From positions 340,225 through 404,224 of the forward strand of contig NZ_JBDPZC010000005.1 of the NCBI RefSeq assembly GCF_039872765.1: a DNA stretch of 64,000 bases, read 5' to 3'. The position numbers and the translations under genes were made by a program. Origin of the DNA: Roseateles_B flavus (GTDB lineage Bacteria > Pseudomonadota > Gammaproteobacteria > Burkholderiales > Burkholderiaceae_C). The notes under the pieces were generated by a model. The model was not told the origin of the DNA, ran no database searches, and saw nothing but the letters and a program-made list of their open reading frames with translations. How positions within the stretch are numbered: position 1 is the first letter of the stretch; every line of letters begins with the position of its first letter. Of this stretch, positions 7,504 through 16,255 are shown in pieces.

Positions 7504-10500
7504 ATGAAATCAATGGACAAGCCTGCACTGGGCGTCTCGGGTCGCATCGCGGCCTTCTTCCAGTCTGCGCAGATCACGCCCCTGCTGGCCCTGGTGGCCC
7601 TGCTGCTGGGCATCTTCGCGGTGATGGTCACGCCTCGCGAGGAGGAGCCGCAGATCAACGTCACCATGGCCCAGGTGCTGGTGCCTTTCCCCGGCGCCTC
7701 GGTCAAGGACGTGGAGCAGATGGTGGCCAGCCCCGGCGAGCAGGTGCTGTCGCGGATGGCGGGCGTCGAGCATGTGATGTCGGTTTCGCGGCCGGGCCTC
7801 GCGGTGCTGACCGTGCAGTTCAAGGTGGGCGTGCCGCGCACCGAGGCCCTGGTGCGCCTGCATGACACCGTCAGCAGCCATGCGGACTGGCTGCCCGCCG
7901 GCCTGGGCGTGCAGCAGCCCCTGGTCAAGCCCCTGGGCATCGACGACGTGCCCATCGTCAGCCTCACCCTCTTCAGCACGCAGCCCGAGACCGGGGCCTA
8001 TGCGCTCGAACGCGTGGCCCACAGCCTGGAGAGCGAGCTCAAGCGCGTGCCCGGCACCCGTGACGTGGTGAGCCTGGGCGGCCCGGGCCGCGCCGTGCAG
8101 ATCCACATCGATGCCGCCCGCCTGGCCAAGGCGGGGCTGAGCCTGGGCGAGCTGCGCCAGGCCCTGCAGTCGGCCCAGATGGGTCTGCCCCTGGGCGATC
8201 TGCTGCAGGGCGGCCAGGCCGTCGCGCTGGAAGCCGGCCCTTGGCTCGCCTCGGCCCGGGACCTGGAGGCGCTGGTGGTGGGCGTGCGCGAGGGCAAGCC
8301 CCTGTTCCTGCGCGAGGTGGCCCGCATCGTGGACGGCCCGCTGACGCCCAGCCGCTATGTCTGGCATGGCACAGGCGGCGCACCGCTGCCGCCTGGTGCG
8401 GCCTCCGGCGTGCGTGGCGAATATCCGGCCATCACGATGGCCATCACCAAGAAGGCCGGCGAGAACGCCATCGACGTCGCCAACGCCCTGATGCAGCGCG
8501 TGGACACCCTGCGCAACACCATCATCCCCGCCGACGTGCAGGTGCAGGAGACGCGCAACTACGGCGCCACCGCCAACGACAAGGCGCAGAAGCTGATCCA
8601 GAAGCTGCTCTTCGCCACGGCTTCCGTGGTGGCCCTGGTCTTCCTGGCCCTGGGCCGGCGCGAGGCAGCCATCGTGGGCACGGCCGTGATCCTCACGCTG
8701 ACCGTCACCCTCTTCGCCTCCTGGGCCTGGGGCTTCACGCTCAACCGGGTGTCGCTGTTCGCGCTGATCTTCTCCATCGGCATTCTGGTGGACGATGCCA
8801 TCGTGGTGGTCGAGAACATCCACCGCCACCAGCAGCTGCATCCCGGCCGCGGCCTGGCGCAGCTGATCCCCGGCGCCGTGGACGAGGTGGGCGGCCCCAC
8901 CATCCTGGCCACGCTGACGGTGATTGCCGCTCTGCTGCCCATGGCCTTCGTCAGCGGGCTGATGGGGCCGTACATGGGCCCCATCCCCATCAATGCCAGC
9001 ATGGGCATGCTGCTGTCCCTGGCCATCGCCTTCGTGGTGACGCCCTGGCTGGCCCGCCTGTGGATGAAGGCCCTGCCGGCCGACCAGGCGGCGGATCCGG
9101 ACGCGCTGCACGGCCTCTCGGCGAAGCTGGCGCCCGTCTTCACGCGGCTGTTCACGCCGCTGCTGGACGCCAAGCAGGGCCCGCGCAGCCGCCGCCTGCT
9201 GGGCCTGGGCATCGCGGGGCTGATCGCCCTGTCCCTGGCCCTGCCCATGGCCGGCCTGGTGATGCTGAAGATGCTGCCCTTCGACAACAAGTCCGAGCTG
9301 CAGCTGGTGGTGGACCTGCCCGCCGGCACGCCGCTGGAGCAGACGGCCGCGGTGATGCACGAGCTGGGCGCCTACCTGGCCACCGTGCCCGAAGTGCTGC
9401 ACTACCAGGCCTATGCCGGCACGGCCTCGCCCATCAACTTCAACGGTCTGGTGCGCCAGTACGGGCTGCGCTCCGGCAGCGAGCAGGGTGATCTCCAGGT
9501 CAGCCTGGTCGACAAGCAGCACCGCAAGGACCAGAGCCACGCGATCGCCACGCGCCTGCGCCCGCCGCTGCAGGCCATCGCCCGGCGCTTCGGCGCCAAG
9601 CTGAAGGTGGTCGAGGTGCCGCCGGGTCCGCCGGTGCTGGCCCCGCTGGTGGCCGAGGTCTACGGCCCCGACGACGCCGGCCGCCAGCAGCTGGCCCGCC
9701 AGGTGCGCCAGGTCTTCGAGCAGCAGGCCGGCGTGGTCGACGTGGACGACAGCAGCATCGCCGCGGCCCCGCGCCAGCTGCTGCTGGTGCAGCGCGCCCG
9801 CGCGGCGCAGCTGGGCGTGAGCCAGGCGGCCATCGTCAGCACCCTGCGCACGGCGCAGGCCGGCGAGGCCGTGCTGTGGCTGCATGACCAGAGCAAGTAC
9901 CCCACGGCCGCCTGGCTGCAGCTGCCGCCCGAGCAGCAGGGCAGCCTGGACGCCCTGCTCTCGCTGCGCGTGCGCTCGGCCCAGGGCGCGCTGGTGCCCC
10001 TGCGCGAGCTGGTGACGGTGTCCGACACGCAGCGCGAGCAGCCGCTCTTCCACAAGGACCTGCTGCCGGTGAACTACGTCACCGGCGACATGGCCGGGCG
10101 CGTGGACAGCCCGCTCTACGGCATGTTCCAGATGCGCAGCGCCATCGCCCAGATCCGGGCGCCGGACGGCGGGCCGGTGGACGAGCACTTCATCCGCCAG
10201 CCCGACGACGCCTTGCGCGGCTATGCCCTCAAATGGGACGGCGAATGGCAGATCACCTACGAGACCTTCCGCGACATGGGCGCCGCCTACGCTGTGGGCC
10301 TGGTGCTGATCTACCTGCTGGTGGTGGCCCAGTTCGGCTCCTACCTGACGCCCCTGGTCATCATGGCGCCCATCCCCCTGACCCTGATCGGCGTGATGCC
10401 CGGCCACGCGCTGCTGGGCGCCCAGTTCACCGCCACCAGCATGATCGGCATGATCGCGCTGGCCGGCATCATCGTGCGCAACTCCATCCTGCTGGTGGAC

Positions 10501-10794
10501 TTCATCCAGCTGCAGCTGCGGGCCGGCCTGGCCTTCGAGACGGCCATCCTGCGCTCCGCCATCACCCGCGCCCAGCCCATCCTGCTGACGGGCCTGGCCG
10601 CCATGCTGGGCGCCTTCTTCATCCTGGACGATCCCATCTTCAACGGCCTGGCCATCTCGCTGATCTTCGGCATCCTGGTCTCGACCCTGCTGACGCTGAT
10701 CGTCATCCCGACCCTCTATTTCGTCGCCTACCGCCACCGCCTGCACCTGCTGCAGGCCCCCGCTCCCATGCCCTCACCCACTGAAGGAGACTGA
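7504..10794 (+). CDS. RND-family efflux permease
   Basis: This 1096-residue inner-membrane proton-driven transporter has the duplicated RND layout of twelve helices and two large periplasmic loops. It shows the TM4 motif GILVDDAIVVVENIHRH, whose aspartates belong to the proton relay, and the C-terminal GIIVRNSILLVDFIQ and GLAAMLGAFFILDDPIF segments. A Shine-Dalgarno-like GGGAGG lies just before ATG 7504. It follows the adaptor gene and is followed after one base by a DUF2892 gene, so the whole run 6397-12148 looks like one operon. The TM4 Asp-Asp pair is as in HAE-type pumps. The substrate is unknown; the thioredoxin and OsmC partners suggest reactive sulfur, electrophiles or oxidants. Confidence 0.93.
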   Translation: MKSMDKPALGVSGRIAAFFQSAQITPLLALVALLLGIFAVMVTPREEEPQINVTMAQVLVPFPGASVKDVEQMVASPGEQVLSRMAGVEHVMSVSRPGLAVLTVQFKVGVPRTEALVRLHDTVSSHADWLPAGLGVQQPLVKPLGIDDVPIVSLTLFSTQPETGAYALERVAHSLESELKRVPGTRDVVSLGGPGRAVQIHIDAARLAKAGLSLGELRQALQSAQMGLPLGDLLQGGQAVALEAGPWLASARDLEALVVGVREGKPLFLREVARIVDGPLTPSRYVWHGTGGAPLPPGAASGVRGEYPAITMAITKKAGENAIDVANALMQRVDTLRNTIIPADVQVQETRNYGATANDKAQKLIQKLLFATASVVALVFLALGRREAAIVGTAVILTLTVTLFASWAWGFTLNRVSLFALIFSIGILVDDAIVVVENIHRHQQLHPGRGLAQLIPGAVDEVGGPTILATLTVIAALLPMAFVSGLMGPYMGPIPINASMGMLLSLAIAFVVTPWLARLWMKALPADQAADPDALHGLSAKLAPVFTRLFTPLLDAKQGPRSRRLLGLGIAGLIALSLALPMAGLVMLKMLPFDNKSELQLVVDLPAGTPLEQTAAVMHELGAYLATVPEVLHYQAYAGTASPINFNGLVRQYGLRSGSEQGDLQVSLVDKQHRKDQSHAIATRLRPPLQAIARRFGAKLKVVEVPPGPPVLAPLVAEVYGPDDAGRQQLARQVRQVFEQQAGVVDVDDSSIAAAPRQLLLVQRARAAQLGVSQAAIVSTLRTAQAGEAVLWLHDQSKYPTAAWLQLPPEQQGSLDALLSLRVRSAQGALVPLRELVTVSDTQREQPLFHKDLLPVNYVTGDMAGRVDSPLYGMFQMRSAIAQIRAPDGGPVDEHFIRQPDDALRGYALKWDGEWQITYETFRDMGAAYAVGLVLIYLLVVAQFGSYLTPLVIMAPIPLTLIGVMPGHALLGAQFTATSMIGMIALAGIIVRNSILLVDFIQLQLRAGLAFETAILRSAITRAQPILLTGLAAMLGAFFILDDPIFNGLAISLIFGILVSTLLTLIVIPTLYFVAYRHRLHLLQAPAPMPSPTEGD

Positions 10795-10795
10795 C

Positions 10796-11005
10796 ATGAC
10801 TTCCTGGCAAATCGTGCGCATCGCCGCCGGCTTCTTCGTGCTGCTGTCCCTGGCCCTGGGCCTGCCCGGCAGTCCCGTGTTCCACTCGCAATGGTGGCTG
10901 GCCTTCACCGCCTTTGTCGGCCTGAACCTGCTGCAAAGCGGCTTCACCCGCTGGTGCATGATGGAATCGATCCTGCGAAAGCTCGGGGTGCGCCCGGGCT
11001 GCTGA
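10796..11005 (+). CDS. DUF2892 (YgaP-type) small inner-membrane protein, copy 1
   Basis: The 69-residue protein has two hydrophobic helices (IVRIAAGFFVLLSLALGL and WWLAFTAFVGLNLLQSGF) followed by the family C-terminal motif CMMESILRKLGV. This domain forms the membrane part of E. coli YgaP, where it is fused to a rhodanese; here the rhodanese is a separate gene upstream. The start is one base after the permease stop codon, so translation is probably coupled. A second, divergent DUF2892 gene closes the operon at 11951. Confidence 0.85.
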   Translation: MTSWQIVRIAAGFFVLLSLALGLPGSPVFHSQWWLAFTAFVGLNLLQSGFTRWCMMESILRKLGVRPGC

Positions 11006-11020
11006 ACCAAGGAGATGTCC

Positions 11021-11455
11021 ATGCATCTGGTCTGTGCCCATTGCGGCGCCACCAATCGCGTCCCGCCCGAGCGCCTGCAGGACCAGCCGGTCTGTGGCCG
11101 CTGCGGGGCCGAGATCGCACCGCCCCGCCCGCTGGCCCTCGCTGACGCCCTGTTCGCCGACTACATCGCCAAGACCGAGGCTCCCGTGCTGGTGGACTTC
11201 TGGGCGGCCTGGTGCGGTCCCTGCCGCATGATGGCGCCGCAGTTCGAGGCCGCGGCCGCGCAGGCGCCCGGCGTGCGCTGCGTCAAGGTCGACACGGAAG
11301 CCTGCCCTCAGACCGCCGCGCGGCTGGGCATCCGCAGCATCCCCACCCTGGCGCTGTTCCTTGGCGGCCGCGAGATCGCGCGCCAGAGCGGCGCCATGCC
11401 GGCTGCCGAGCTGCTGCGCTGGCTTCAATCCCATCTCCAGAAAGGACATGCCTGA
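11021..11455 (+). CDS. trxC: Thioredoxin 2 (TrxC-type, with N-terminal zinc ribbon)
   Basis: The 144-residue protein has the TrxC layout. An N-terminal zinc ribbon carries CAHC and CGRC pairs, and the thioredoxin fold that follows has VLVDFWAAWCGPCRMM with active-site Cys65 and Cys68 and the cis-Pro loop IRSIPTLALF. TrxC is a cytoplasmic disulfide reductase linked to oxidative stress. ATG 11021 is preferred because AAGGAG ends six bases before it and TrxC proteins begin directly at the first CxxC; the ATG at 11015 abuts the ribosome site. Its stop overlaps the OsmC start (TGATG). A housekeeping thioredoxin in an efflux operon implies thiol repair as part of the response. Confidence 0.9.
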   Translation: MHLVCAHCGATNRVPPERLQDQPVCGRCGAEIAPPRPLALADALFADYIAKTEAPVLVDFWAAWCGPCRMMAPQFEAAAAQAPGVRCVKVDTEACPQTAARLGIRSIPTLALFLGGREIARQSGAMPAAELLRWLQSHLQKGHA

Positions 11456-11931
11456 TGAGCGATGAACTCGTTCGCGTCGACCTGGTCCAGCAGGCGGACT
11501 ACCGCTTCGACACCCGCTTCGGCGGCGAGGTCCCCGCCCTGCTGACCGATGAGCCGCCCCCCCTGGGCACCGGCCAGGGCCCGTCGCCCGTGCAGCTGCT
11601 GTGCGCGGCCGTGGCCAACTGCCTCTCGGACTCCCTGCTCTTCGCCCTGCGCAAGTACAAGCAGGCGCCCGAGCCGCTGCGCTGCAGTGTGGAGGCCCAG
11701 GTCGGCCGCAATGCCGAAGGCCGGGTGCGGGTGCTGGCCATGCGCGCTCAACTGCAGCTGGGCGTGCCCGCCGCGCAGCTGCAGCACCTGGATCGCGTAC
11801 TGAGCCAGTTCGAGGCCTTCTGCACCGTGACGCAGAGCGTGGGCCAGGGCATCGCCATCACCACGGAAGTGCGGGATGCCGAGGGCGCCCTGCTCAAGCC
11901 TGCCACCCCCCTCACCCCCCTCACCCACTGA
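11455..11931 (+). CDS. OsmC/Ohr-family peroxidase-like protein
   Basis: The 158-residue protein carries the OsmC fold signature. GQGPSPVQLLCAAVANCLSDSL bears Cys56, and FEAFCTVTQSVGQGI bears Cys123, the two-cysteine spacing used for thiol-dependent reduction of organic hydroperoxides, or of persulfides in some OsmC proteins. The C terminus is a low-complexity Pro/Thr/Leu tail. ATG 11455 overlaps the trxC stop by one base (TGATG). Upstream in-frame starts lie inside trxC. It is cytoplasmic. Reduction by the adjacent thioredoxin is plausible but inferred. Confidence 0.88.
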   Translation: MSDELVRVDLVQQADYRFDTRFGGEVPALLTDEPPPLGTGQGPSPVQLLCAAVANCLSDSLLFALRKYKQAPEPLRCSVEAQVGRNAEGRVRVLAMRAQLQLGVPAAQLQHLDRVLSQFEAFCTVTQSVGQGIAITTEVRDAEGALLKPATPLTPLTH

Positions 11932-11950
11932 ACCCCGAAGGAGTACTCAC

Positions 11951-12148
11951 ATGCAAGCCAATGTCGGAACCCTGGACCGCGCCATGCGCGTCATTGCCGG
12001 CGTCGTCCTGATCGCTGCCACCCTGCTGGGCTTCATCGGCGCCTGGGGCTGGATCGGCCTGGTCTTCATTGCCACCGGCCTGCTGCGCTTCTGCCCGGCC
12101 TACCTGCCTTTTGGCATGAGCACCTGCAAGACGCCGGACAGCAAGTGA
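11951..12148 (+). CDS. DUF2892 (YgaP-type) small inner-membrane protein, copy 2
   Basis: This is a 65-residue protein with the family start NVGTLDRAMRVIAG, two membrane helices (VVLIAATLLGFIGAWGWIGLVF) and the cysteine-containing end FCPAYLPFGMSTCKT. Typical DUF2892 proteins place such cysteines at the cytoplasmic face. A good ribosome site (AAGGAG) lies seven bases before ATG 11951. It is the last gene of the RND operon and differs from the first DUF2892 protein (10796) in its C-terminal motif, so the two are not a recent duplication. Confidence 0.85.
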   Translation: MQANVGTLDRAMRVIAGVVLIAATLLGFIGAWGWIGLVFIATGLLRFCPAYLPFGMSTCKTPDSK

Positions 12149-12174
12149 GGCACCGCGGCGCCTGAGTCAGGTCC

Positions 12175-12190
12175 GGGGTCAGGTCTTGCC
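12175..12190 (+). repeat. Dispersed motif copy 2 (GGGGTCAGGTCTTGCC)
   Basis: This is a full-length copy. It overlaps the 3' end of the convergent TlpA-like gene and supplies its last codons (Gly-Lys-Thr) and TGA stop. A partial word, GAGTCAGGTCC, lies immediately upstream (12164-12174). Confidence 0.75.
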
Positions 12191-12955
12191 TGCATCGCGG
12201 GCGATCTGCTCCTGGACCCAGCGCTGCAGCAGCTCGACGGGCTTCTCGCTGCGCTGGAGCTCGTGCAGGGGCCCGATGCTCACCACCTTGCCCTCGGGGC
12301 TCAGCAGCGCGAAGGCCGGGAAGCTGTTGACGCCCAGGGACTGCAGGAAGGGCTTGGCCTGGGGGTAGACGGGCCAGCGCAGACCGTGGTCCTGGACGAA
12401 GCGCCGGCTGGTGGCCTCGTCGTCGAAGGTGACGGCGGCCAGACGCAGCTCCGGCATGCGCGCCTGCAGCCCGTTGAGCACAGGCACCTCCGCCACGCAG
12501 GGGGCGCAGCCGGCAAAGTAGAAGCTCATCAGGGTGTAGCGGCCCTTGAGCGTGTCCGGCGACAGCGCCGCCTGATCCAGGGAGCGCAGCGAGAAGCCGG
12601 GCACGGCATCGCCCGGAGACACCTTGAAGCGCGTGGCGTCCGGCCGCCTGCCGGGCGGCTGCAGCTGCAGGGCCACTCCTTGCGCGCTCTTGGCGATGGC
12701 CACGCTCAGCCTGCCCTCGGCCGCCTTGAGGCGCTGGTAGAAGGCCTCACGGGGCAGGTCCCGGCCGTCCTCGTCCTGGTAACGGAGCGGGGTCTGCGCC
12801 GGCACGCCCAGGGCCGCCAGGAAGGCGGGCTCCTCGGCCGCCGCCTGCGGCAGGCTGAAGCCGGCCGCCTGCGCCAGATGCAGGGTGGCGCTGAAGGCCA
12901 GGGCCGCCAGCAGCGCTGCCGGACGGAAGGAACGGAGGGAATGGACGCTGATCAT
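12179..12955 (-). CDS. Secreted TlpA-like thioredoxin-family protein
   Basis: This is a protein of about 258 residues with a signal peptide (FRPAALLAALAFSATLHLAQA). A poorly conserved N-terminal half is followed by a TlpA/ResA-type domain. That domain begins VSPGDAVPGFSLRSLDQ, has the redox motif CAPC in YFAGCAPCVAEVPVL, and the cis-Pro region VNSFPAFALLSPEG. It should act in the periplasm on disulfides. Start 12955 is chosen because it begins the signal peptide; an upstream ATG (13045) adds 30 Arg/Pro-rich residues. It is convergent with the RND operon and divergent from the thioesterase gene. The extreme C terminus is formed by a copy of the dispersed motif. Confidence 0.85.
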   Translation of the reverse strand: MISVHSLRSFRPAALLAALAFSATLHLAQAAGFSLPQAAAEEPAFLAALGVPAQTPLRYQDEDGRDLPREAFYQRLKAAEGRLSVAIAKSAQGVALQLQPPGRRPDATRFKVSPGDAVPGFSLRSLDQAALSPDTLKGRYTLMSFYFAGCAPCVAEVPVLNGLQARMPELRLAAVTFDDEATSRRFVQDHGLRWPVYPQAKPFLQSLGVNSFPAFALLSPEGKVVSIGPLHELQRSEKPVELLQRWVQEQIARDAGKT

Positions 12956-13100
12956 CGGCGCTAGTGTGCTGCGCAGGACCGGCAGACGTCTTAGCCCCGG
13001 CTTAAGCCGGCTCGGCGGCCCCGCGGCTTGTCGCCTGGGCGTCATTCTGCAGGGGAAGGCCCCAGGCCCCGGCGGACGGCCGCTGGGTTAGTGTCGGGGG

Positions 13101-13580
13101 ATGAGCAGCACGCCGCCCCGCACGGTCTTCGAGGCCGACTTCACGACCGCCCTGTGCCAGATCTTCGAGGAGCACATCAGCTTCAACAAGGTGCTGGGTC
13201 TGCAGGTCACCGCACTGGAGGCGCAGGCCGCGGAAGCCACCGTGGCCATGCGCCCCGAGCTGATCGGCCACTTCGCCCACCACCGCATGCATGGCGGCGT
13301 GATCTCGGCCACGCTGGACGCCCTGGGCGGCCTGGCCGTGATGACGGCCATCGGCGACCGCCACCGCGACGAGCTCCCGGCCGCCCGCCTGCAGCGCTTC
13401 AACAAGCTGGGCACCATCGACCTGCGGGTGGACTACCTGCGCCCCGCCATCGGCGAACGCTTCCGGGCCCGGGCCGAGGTGCTGCGCCTGGGCAGCCGCG
13501 TGGCCAGCACCCGCATGGAGTTCATGGATGCCCAGGGACGTCTCCTGAGCACGGGATCGGCGGCCTACATGGTGTCCTGA
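13101..13580 (+). CDS. Hotdog-fold thioesterase, YigI/PaaI type
   Basis: The 159-residue protein has the hotdog thioesterase signature HRMHGGVISATLDALGGLAVM, which contains the HGG motif, followed by TIDLRVDYLRPAIGERF and a late STGSAAYMV strand. The length and the central sequence suit the YigI group of acyl-CoA thioesterases, which hydrolyse medium- to long-chain acyl-CoA. It is transcribed alone, divergent from the TlpA-like gene across about 145 bases and convergent with the diguanylate cyclase at 13602. The substrate cannot be fixed from sequence. Confidence 0.85.
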   Translation: MSSTPPRTVFEADFTTALCQIFEEHISFNKVLGLQVTALEAQAAEATVAMRPELIGHFAHHRMHGGVISATLDALGGLAVMTAIGDRHRDELPAARLQRFNKLGTIDLRVDYLRPAIGERFRARAEVLRLGSRVASTRMEFMDAQGRLLSTGSAAYMVS

Positions 13581-13601
13581 GCCGGGCCGCCGCAGCGGCG
13601 G

Positions 13602-15113
13602 TCAGGCGCGCCGGTCATGCGTCCGGGCGGCGTAAAAGGCCTTCTTGTGTTCGTACATCATCGTGTCGGCGCGATGCACGGCGGCCTCGATGCGCTCGCC
13701 ACCGCGCCACACGGCCCGCCCGACGGACATCTCCAGCAGCGCCCCTGCATGGAACTGATTGTTGAGCTCCAGCAGCTCCTCGACCTGGGCCTGCATGGCC
13801 TCCACGGCGGCCTCGTCGGCACCGGGCATCAGCAGCACGAATTCGTCCCCGCCGATGCGCGAGGCCGTCATCGGCGCCTCCACCGCCTTGGCCAGCACCT
13901 CGCCGGCACGGCGCAGGAGGGCGTCGCCCGCGGCATGGCCGGTCTCGTCGTTGAAGCGCTTCAGCCCGTTGACATCCAGCAGCAGGATGCCCAGCGGCGC
14001 CAGCCCGCGACGCTCCAGGCGGTTGATCTCGTCACTGAAGAAGCTGCGGTTGCGCAGCTTGGTCAGGGCGTCGTGCTTGCCCAGGAACTCGAGGTAGGCC
14101 TCCGCCTTCTTGCGGGCGCTGATGTCGGTCAGCGAGACCTGCACCAGGGACCAGTCGTGCTCATGCCCCGGCAGCACGCTGAACTGCAGGTGCACGTGCA
14201 GCAGCTCGCCGTCCAGGGTGTAGTTGACGGTCTCGCGCTGCTGGAAGATCTGGCCGTTCCACAGCTCGATGAGCTGCTCGGTGAAGGGGCGGCGCATCTC
14301 GTCCCGGAACACGTCGCTGAGGCGGGCCACCAGGGTGGCCTGGTCGGGCGAGCGGAACAGGCGCAGGGTCTGGCGGTTGACGCGCAGCACGCGGATCTGG
14401 GCCATGCAGCGCTCGACGAAATCCGGATGGACGTCGGTGAAGGTGCGGAAGTCGGTGATGCCCTGCTCGCGGACCTCGTCCAGCAGGCGCTTGACGCCGC
14501 TGAAGTCCTCCACCCACAGCGAGACGGGCGAGTGCTCGAAGAGGCCGTTGGCATAGCGCTCGCTGGCCTGCAGCTCGCGCTGGGCCTGCACGCGCGCCGT
14601 GATGTCTTCGAGGGACAGCAGCACCCTTGACCAGTCCGTCTCATGCCCCGGCAGCACGCGCACAGACAGGCGCACGTCCAGGCGGCGGCCGTCCAGGGTG
14701 TAGTTGACGGTCTGACTCTCGTAGCTCAGCTCGCCGCGCCACAGCCGCTCCAGATCCTGCACGTGGTGGTCCAGCATGTCGTCCCGGAAGACGGCGCCCA
14801 GATTGGCCACCAGATGGGCCTGGTCCCGGGCGCCGAACAGGCTCAGGGTCCTGCGGTTGACGCACAGCACACGGAGGCCCTCGGTGCACACCCGCAGGTC
14901 CTCAGGATGGCGCAGCAGGTGGGGTCGCAGCTCGCTCACGCCCTCGGCCCGCAGCCGGCGGAAGAGCTGAGCCAGGGCGCTGAAGTCCTCCAGCCAGAGG
15001 GACACCGGCGCCAGCTCGAAGAGCGCAAACCACTCGTGGGTGTCGGCATGCCGGTCCAGGGCGGCACGGACTTCTTCGGAAGATTTGTCGGCGGGCATGG
15101 CAGGATCTGGCAT
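13602..15113 (-). CDS. Cytoplasmic diguanylate cyclase with two tandem PAS-like domains
   Basis: This is a protein of about 503 residues without membrane helices. Two closely related sensor repeats (about residues 25-175 and 190-335) each begin with a PVSLWxEDFS motif, continue with a VLxVNRxTLxLF core and end VLPGHExDWS. A C-terminal GGDEF domain follows (HDALTKLRNRSFF to about 495). The catalytic GGDEF at 421-425 is intact. The residues five upstream are EAPM rather than RxxD, so the usual product-inhibition site is absent. ATG 15113 is preferred; the preceding GTG is an alternative. It is divergent from a TPR-like gene across 71 bases, which may be a functional pair. Confidence 0.9.
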   Translation of the reverse strand: MPDPAMPADKSSEEVRAALDRHADTHEWFALFELAPVSLWLEDFSALAQLFRRLRAEGVSELRPHLLRHPEDLRVCTEGLRVLCVNRRTLSLFGARDQAHLVANLGAVFRDDMLDHHVQDLERLWRGELSYESQTVNYTLDGRRLDVRLSVRVLPGHETDWSRVLLSLEDITARVQAQRELQASERYANGLFEHSPVSLWVEDFSGVKRLLDEVREQGITDFRTFTDVHPDFVERCMAQIRVLRVNRQTLRLFRSPDQATLVARLSDVFRDEMRRPFTEQLIELWNGQIFQQRETVNYTLDGELLHVHLQFSVLPGHEHDWSLVQVSLTDISARKKAEAYLEFLGKHDALTKLRNRSFFSDEINRLERRGLAPLGILLLDVNGLKRFNDETGHAAGDALLRRAGEVLAKAVEAPMTASRIGGDEFVLLMPGADEAAVEAMQAQVEELLELNNQFHAGALLEMSVGRAVWRGGERIEAAVHRADTMMYEHKKAFYAARTHDRRA

Positions 15114-15184
15114 CACGGTTCTCGCCCCAGTCTAGCGGTGAATCCCGGGAGCGAGGCGCCAAGGAATTGGCATAGAGTCCGGGC

Positions 15185-16255
15185 ATGCAGTCCCCGCAGT
15201 ACCCGCAGCACCCCGATGCCGCCCCGGCCGAGGTTCCCCGCCCCGCCGCCGACGCCCCGGAGGCCCCTGCCACGGGCGAGGCCCTGCTTGCGCGGGCCAT
15301 CCAGTCCTGGCAGACCGGTGATCTGCTGGGCAGCTGCCGCCAGGCCCTGGCCGCTGCGGCCGCCCTCAGTGGCGGGCCGGCGTCCACGGCGCTCCCGCAT
15401 GCCCTGCGCCAGGCCGCCCTGGCCCTGTGCGAGTTCGGACTGGCTGCCGAAGCCCTGCCCCTGGCCCGCGCCTCCGTGCGCTACCTGGAGCGCGAGCAGC
15501 TGCATGAGCCGCTGTCCGCCTGCCTGAGCTGCCTGGGCCATGTCCACGCCCGGCTGGGCGAGCTGGACCAGGCCGAGCTGCTGCACATGCGGGCCCTCTC
15601 CCTGGCCCGCGAGTCCATCGACAGCGGCGACCGCATGCGGGCCTACACCAATCTGCTGGTCTCCATGGCCGCCGCACACGAGCAGGCCCTGGACCGCGGC
15701 GATGAGGAAGGTCGGGTGATGGCCCGCCTCGCCTTGCGCCGCGCCGAGCGCCAGCTGGGCGGGGCGCGCTCGCTGGCCCAGGACGGCCGCCTGCATGCCA
15801 TCTTCCAGGGCGTGCTGAAGCTGGCCGTGGCCCACCTGCTGGTGCTGCTGCACCGGCTGGACGAGGCCGAGATCCTGCTGAACCAGCTGCTGGCGCAATG
15901 GTCCGTCGATGACCGGACGCGCTACTGGCGCTGGTCGGCCGAGGAAACCCTGGCCGACCTGCTGAACCGCCGGGGCCGGCCAGGCGAAGCCTGGCAGCTC
16001 CTGGCCCGCCTGCTCGCCGAGCCTGACCTGCAGGCCAATGTGCAGCTGCACGGCTCGGTCCTGCGACAGGCCCTGCGCAGTCTGCGTGCCATGGACGGAC
16101 CCAATGCTCAGGACCGCATCCGCGCGCTGGAGGCCGAACGGCAGCGCTGGGAACAGCGCTGCACCCAGGCCGCCACGCAGGCGCGCGAGGCGCTGGCGCA
16201 GGAGCTGCTGCAGCTCGATCCGTGGTTGCGCGTCGTCCTCAGGGGTGCGGACTGA
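15185..16255 (+). CDS. TPR-like alpha-helical protein, function unknown
   Basis: This 356-residue soluble protein has an Ala/Pro-rich N terminus and then degenerate tetratricopeptide-type helix pairs (for example LALCEFGLAAEALPLARAS and LGHVHARLGELDQAELLHMR). It ends with a charged coiled-coil segment (IRALEAERQRWEQRCTQA). It resembles the TPR halves of signalling proteins found beside GGDEF genes but has no output domain. It is divergent from the double-PAS cyclase, which suggests a shared regulatory theme. The last 17 bases overlap the convergent SufR-like gene. No enzymatic motif was seen. Confidence 0.8.
   Translation: MQSPQYPQHPDAAPAEVPRPAADAPEAPATGEALLARAIQSWQTGDLLGSCRQALAAAAALSGGPASTALPHALRQAALALCEFGLAAEALPLARASVRYLEREQLHEPLSACLSCLGHVHARLGELDQAELLHMRALSLARESIDSGDRMRAYTNLLVSMAAAHEQALDRGDEEGRVMARLALRRAERQLGGARSLAQDGRLHAIFQGVLKLAVAHLLVLLHRLDEAEILLNQLLAQWSVDDRTRYWRWSAEETLADLLNRRGRPGEAWQLLARLLAEPDLQANVQLHGSVLRQALRSLRAMDGPNAQDRIRALEAERQRWEQRCTQAATQAREALAQELLQLDPWLRVVLRGAD

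Noticed and set aside
7510..10746. A 1078-residue minus-strand open frame across the RND permease
   Set aside because: It is a low-complexity His/Gln/Gly-rich antisense shadow of a clear RND transporter.
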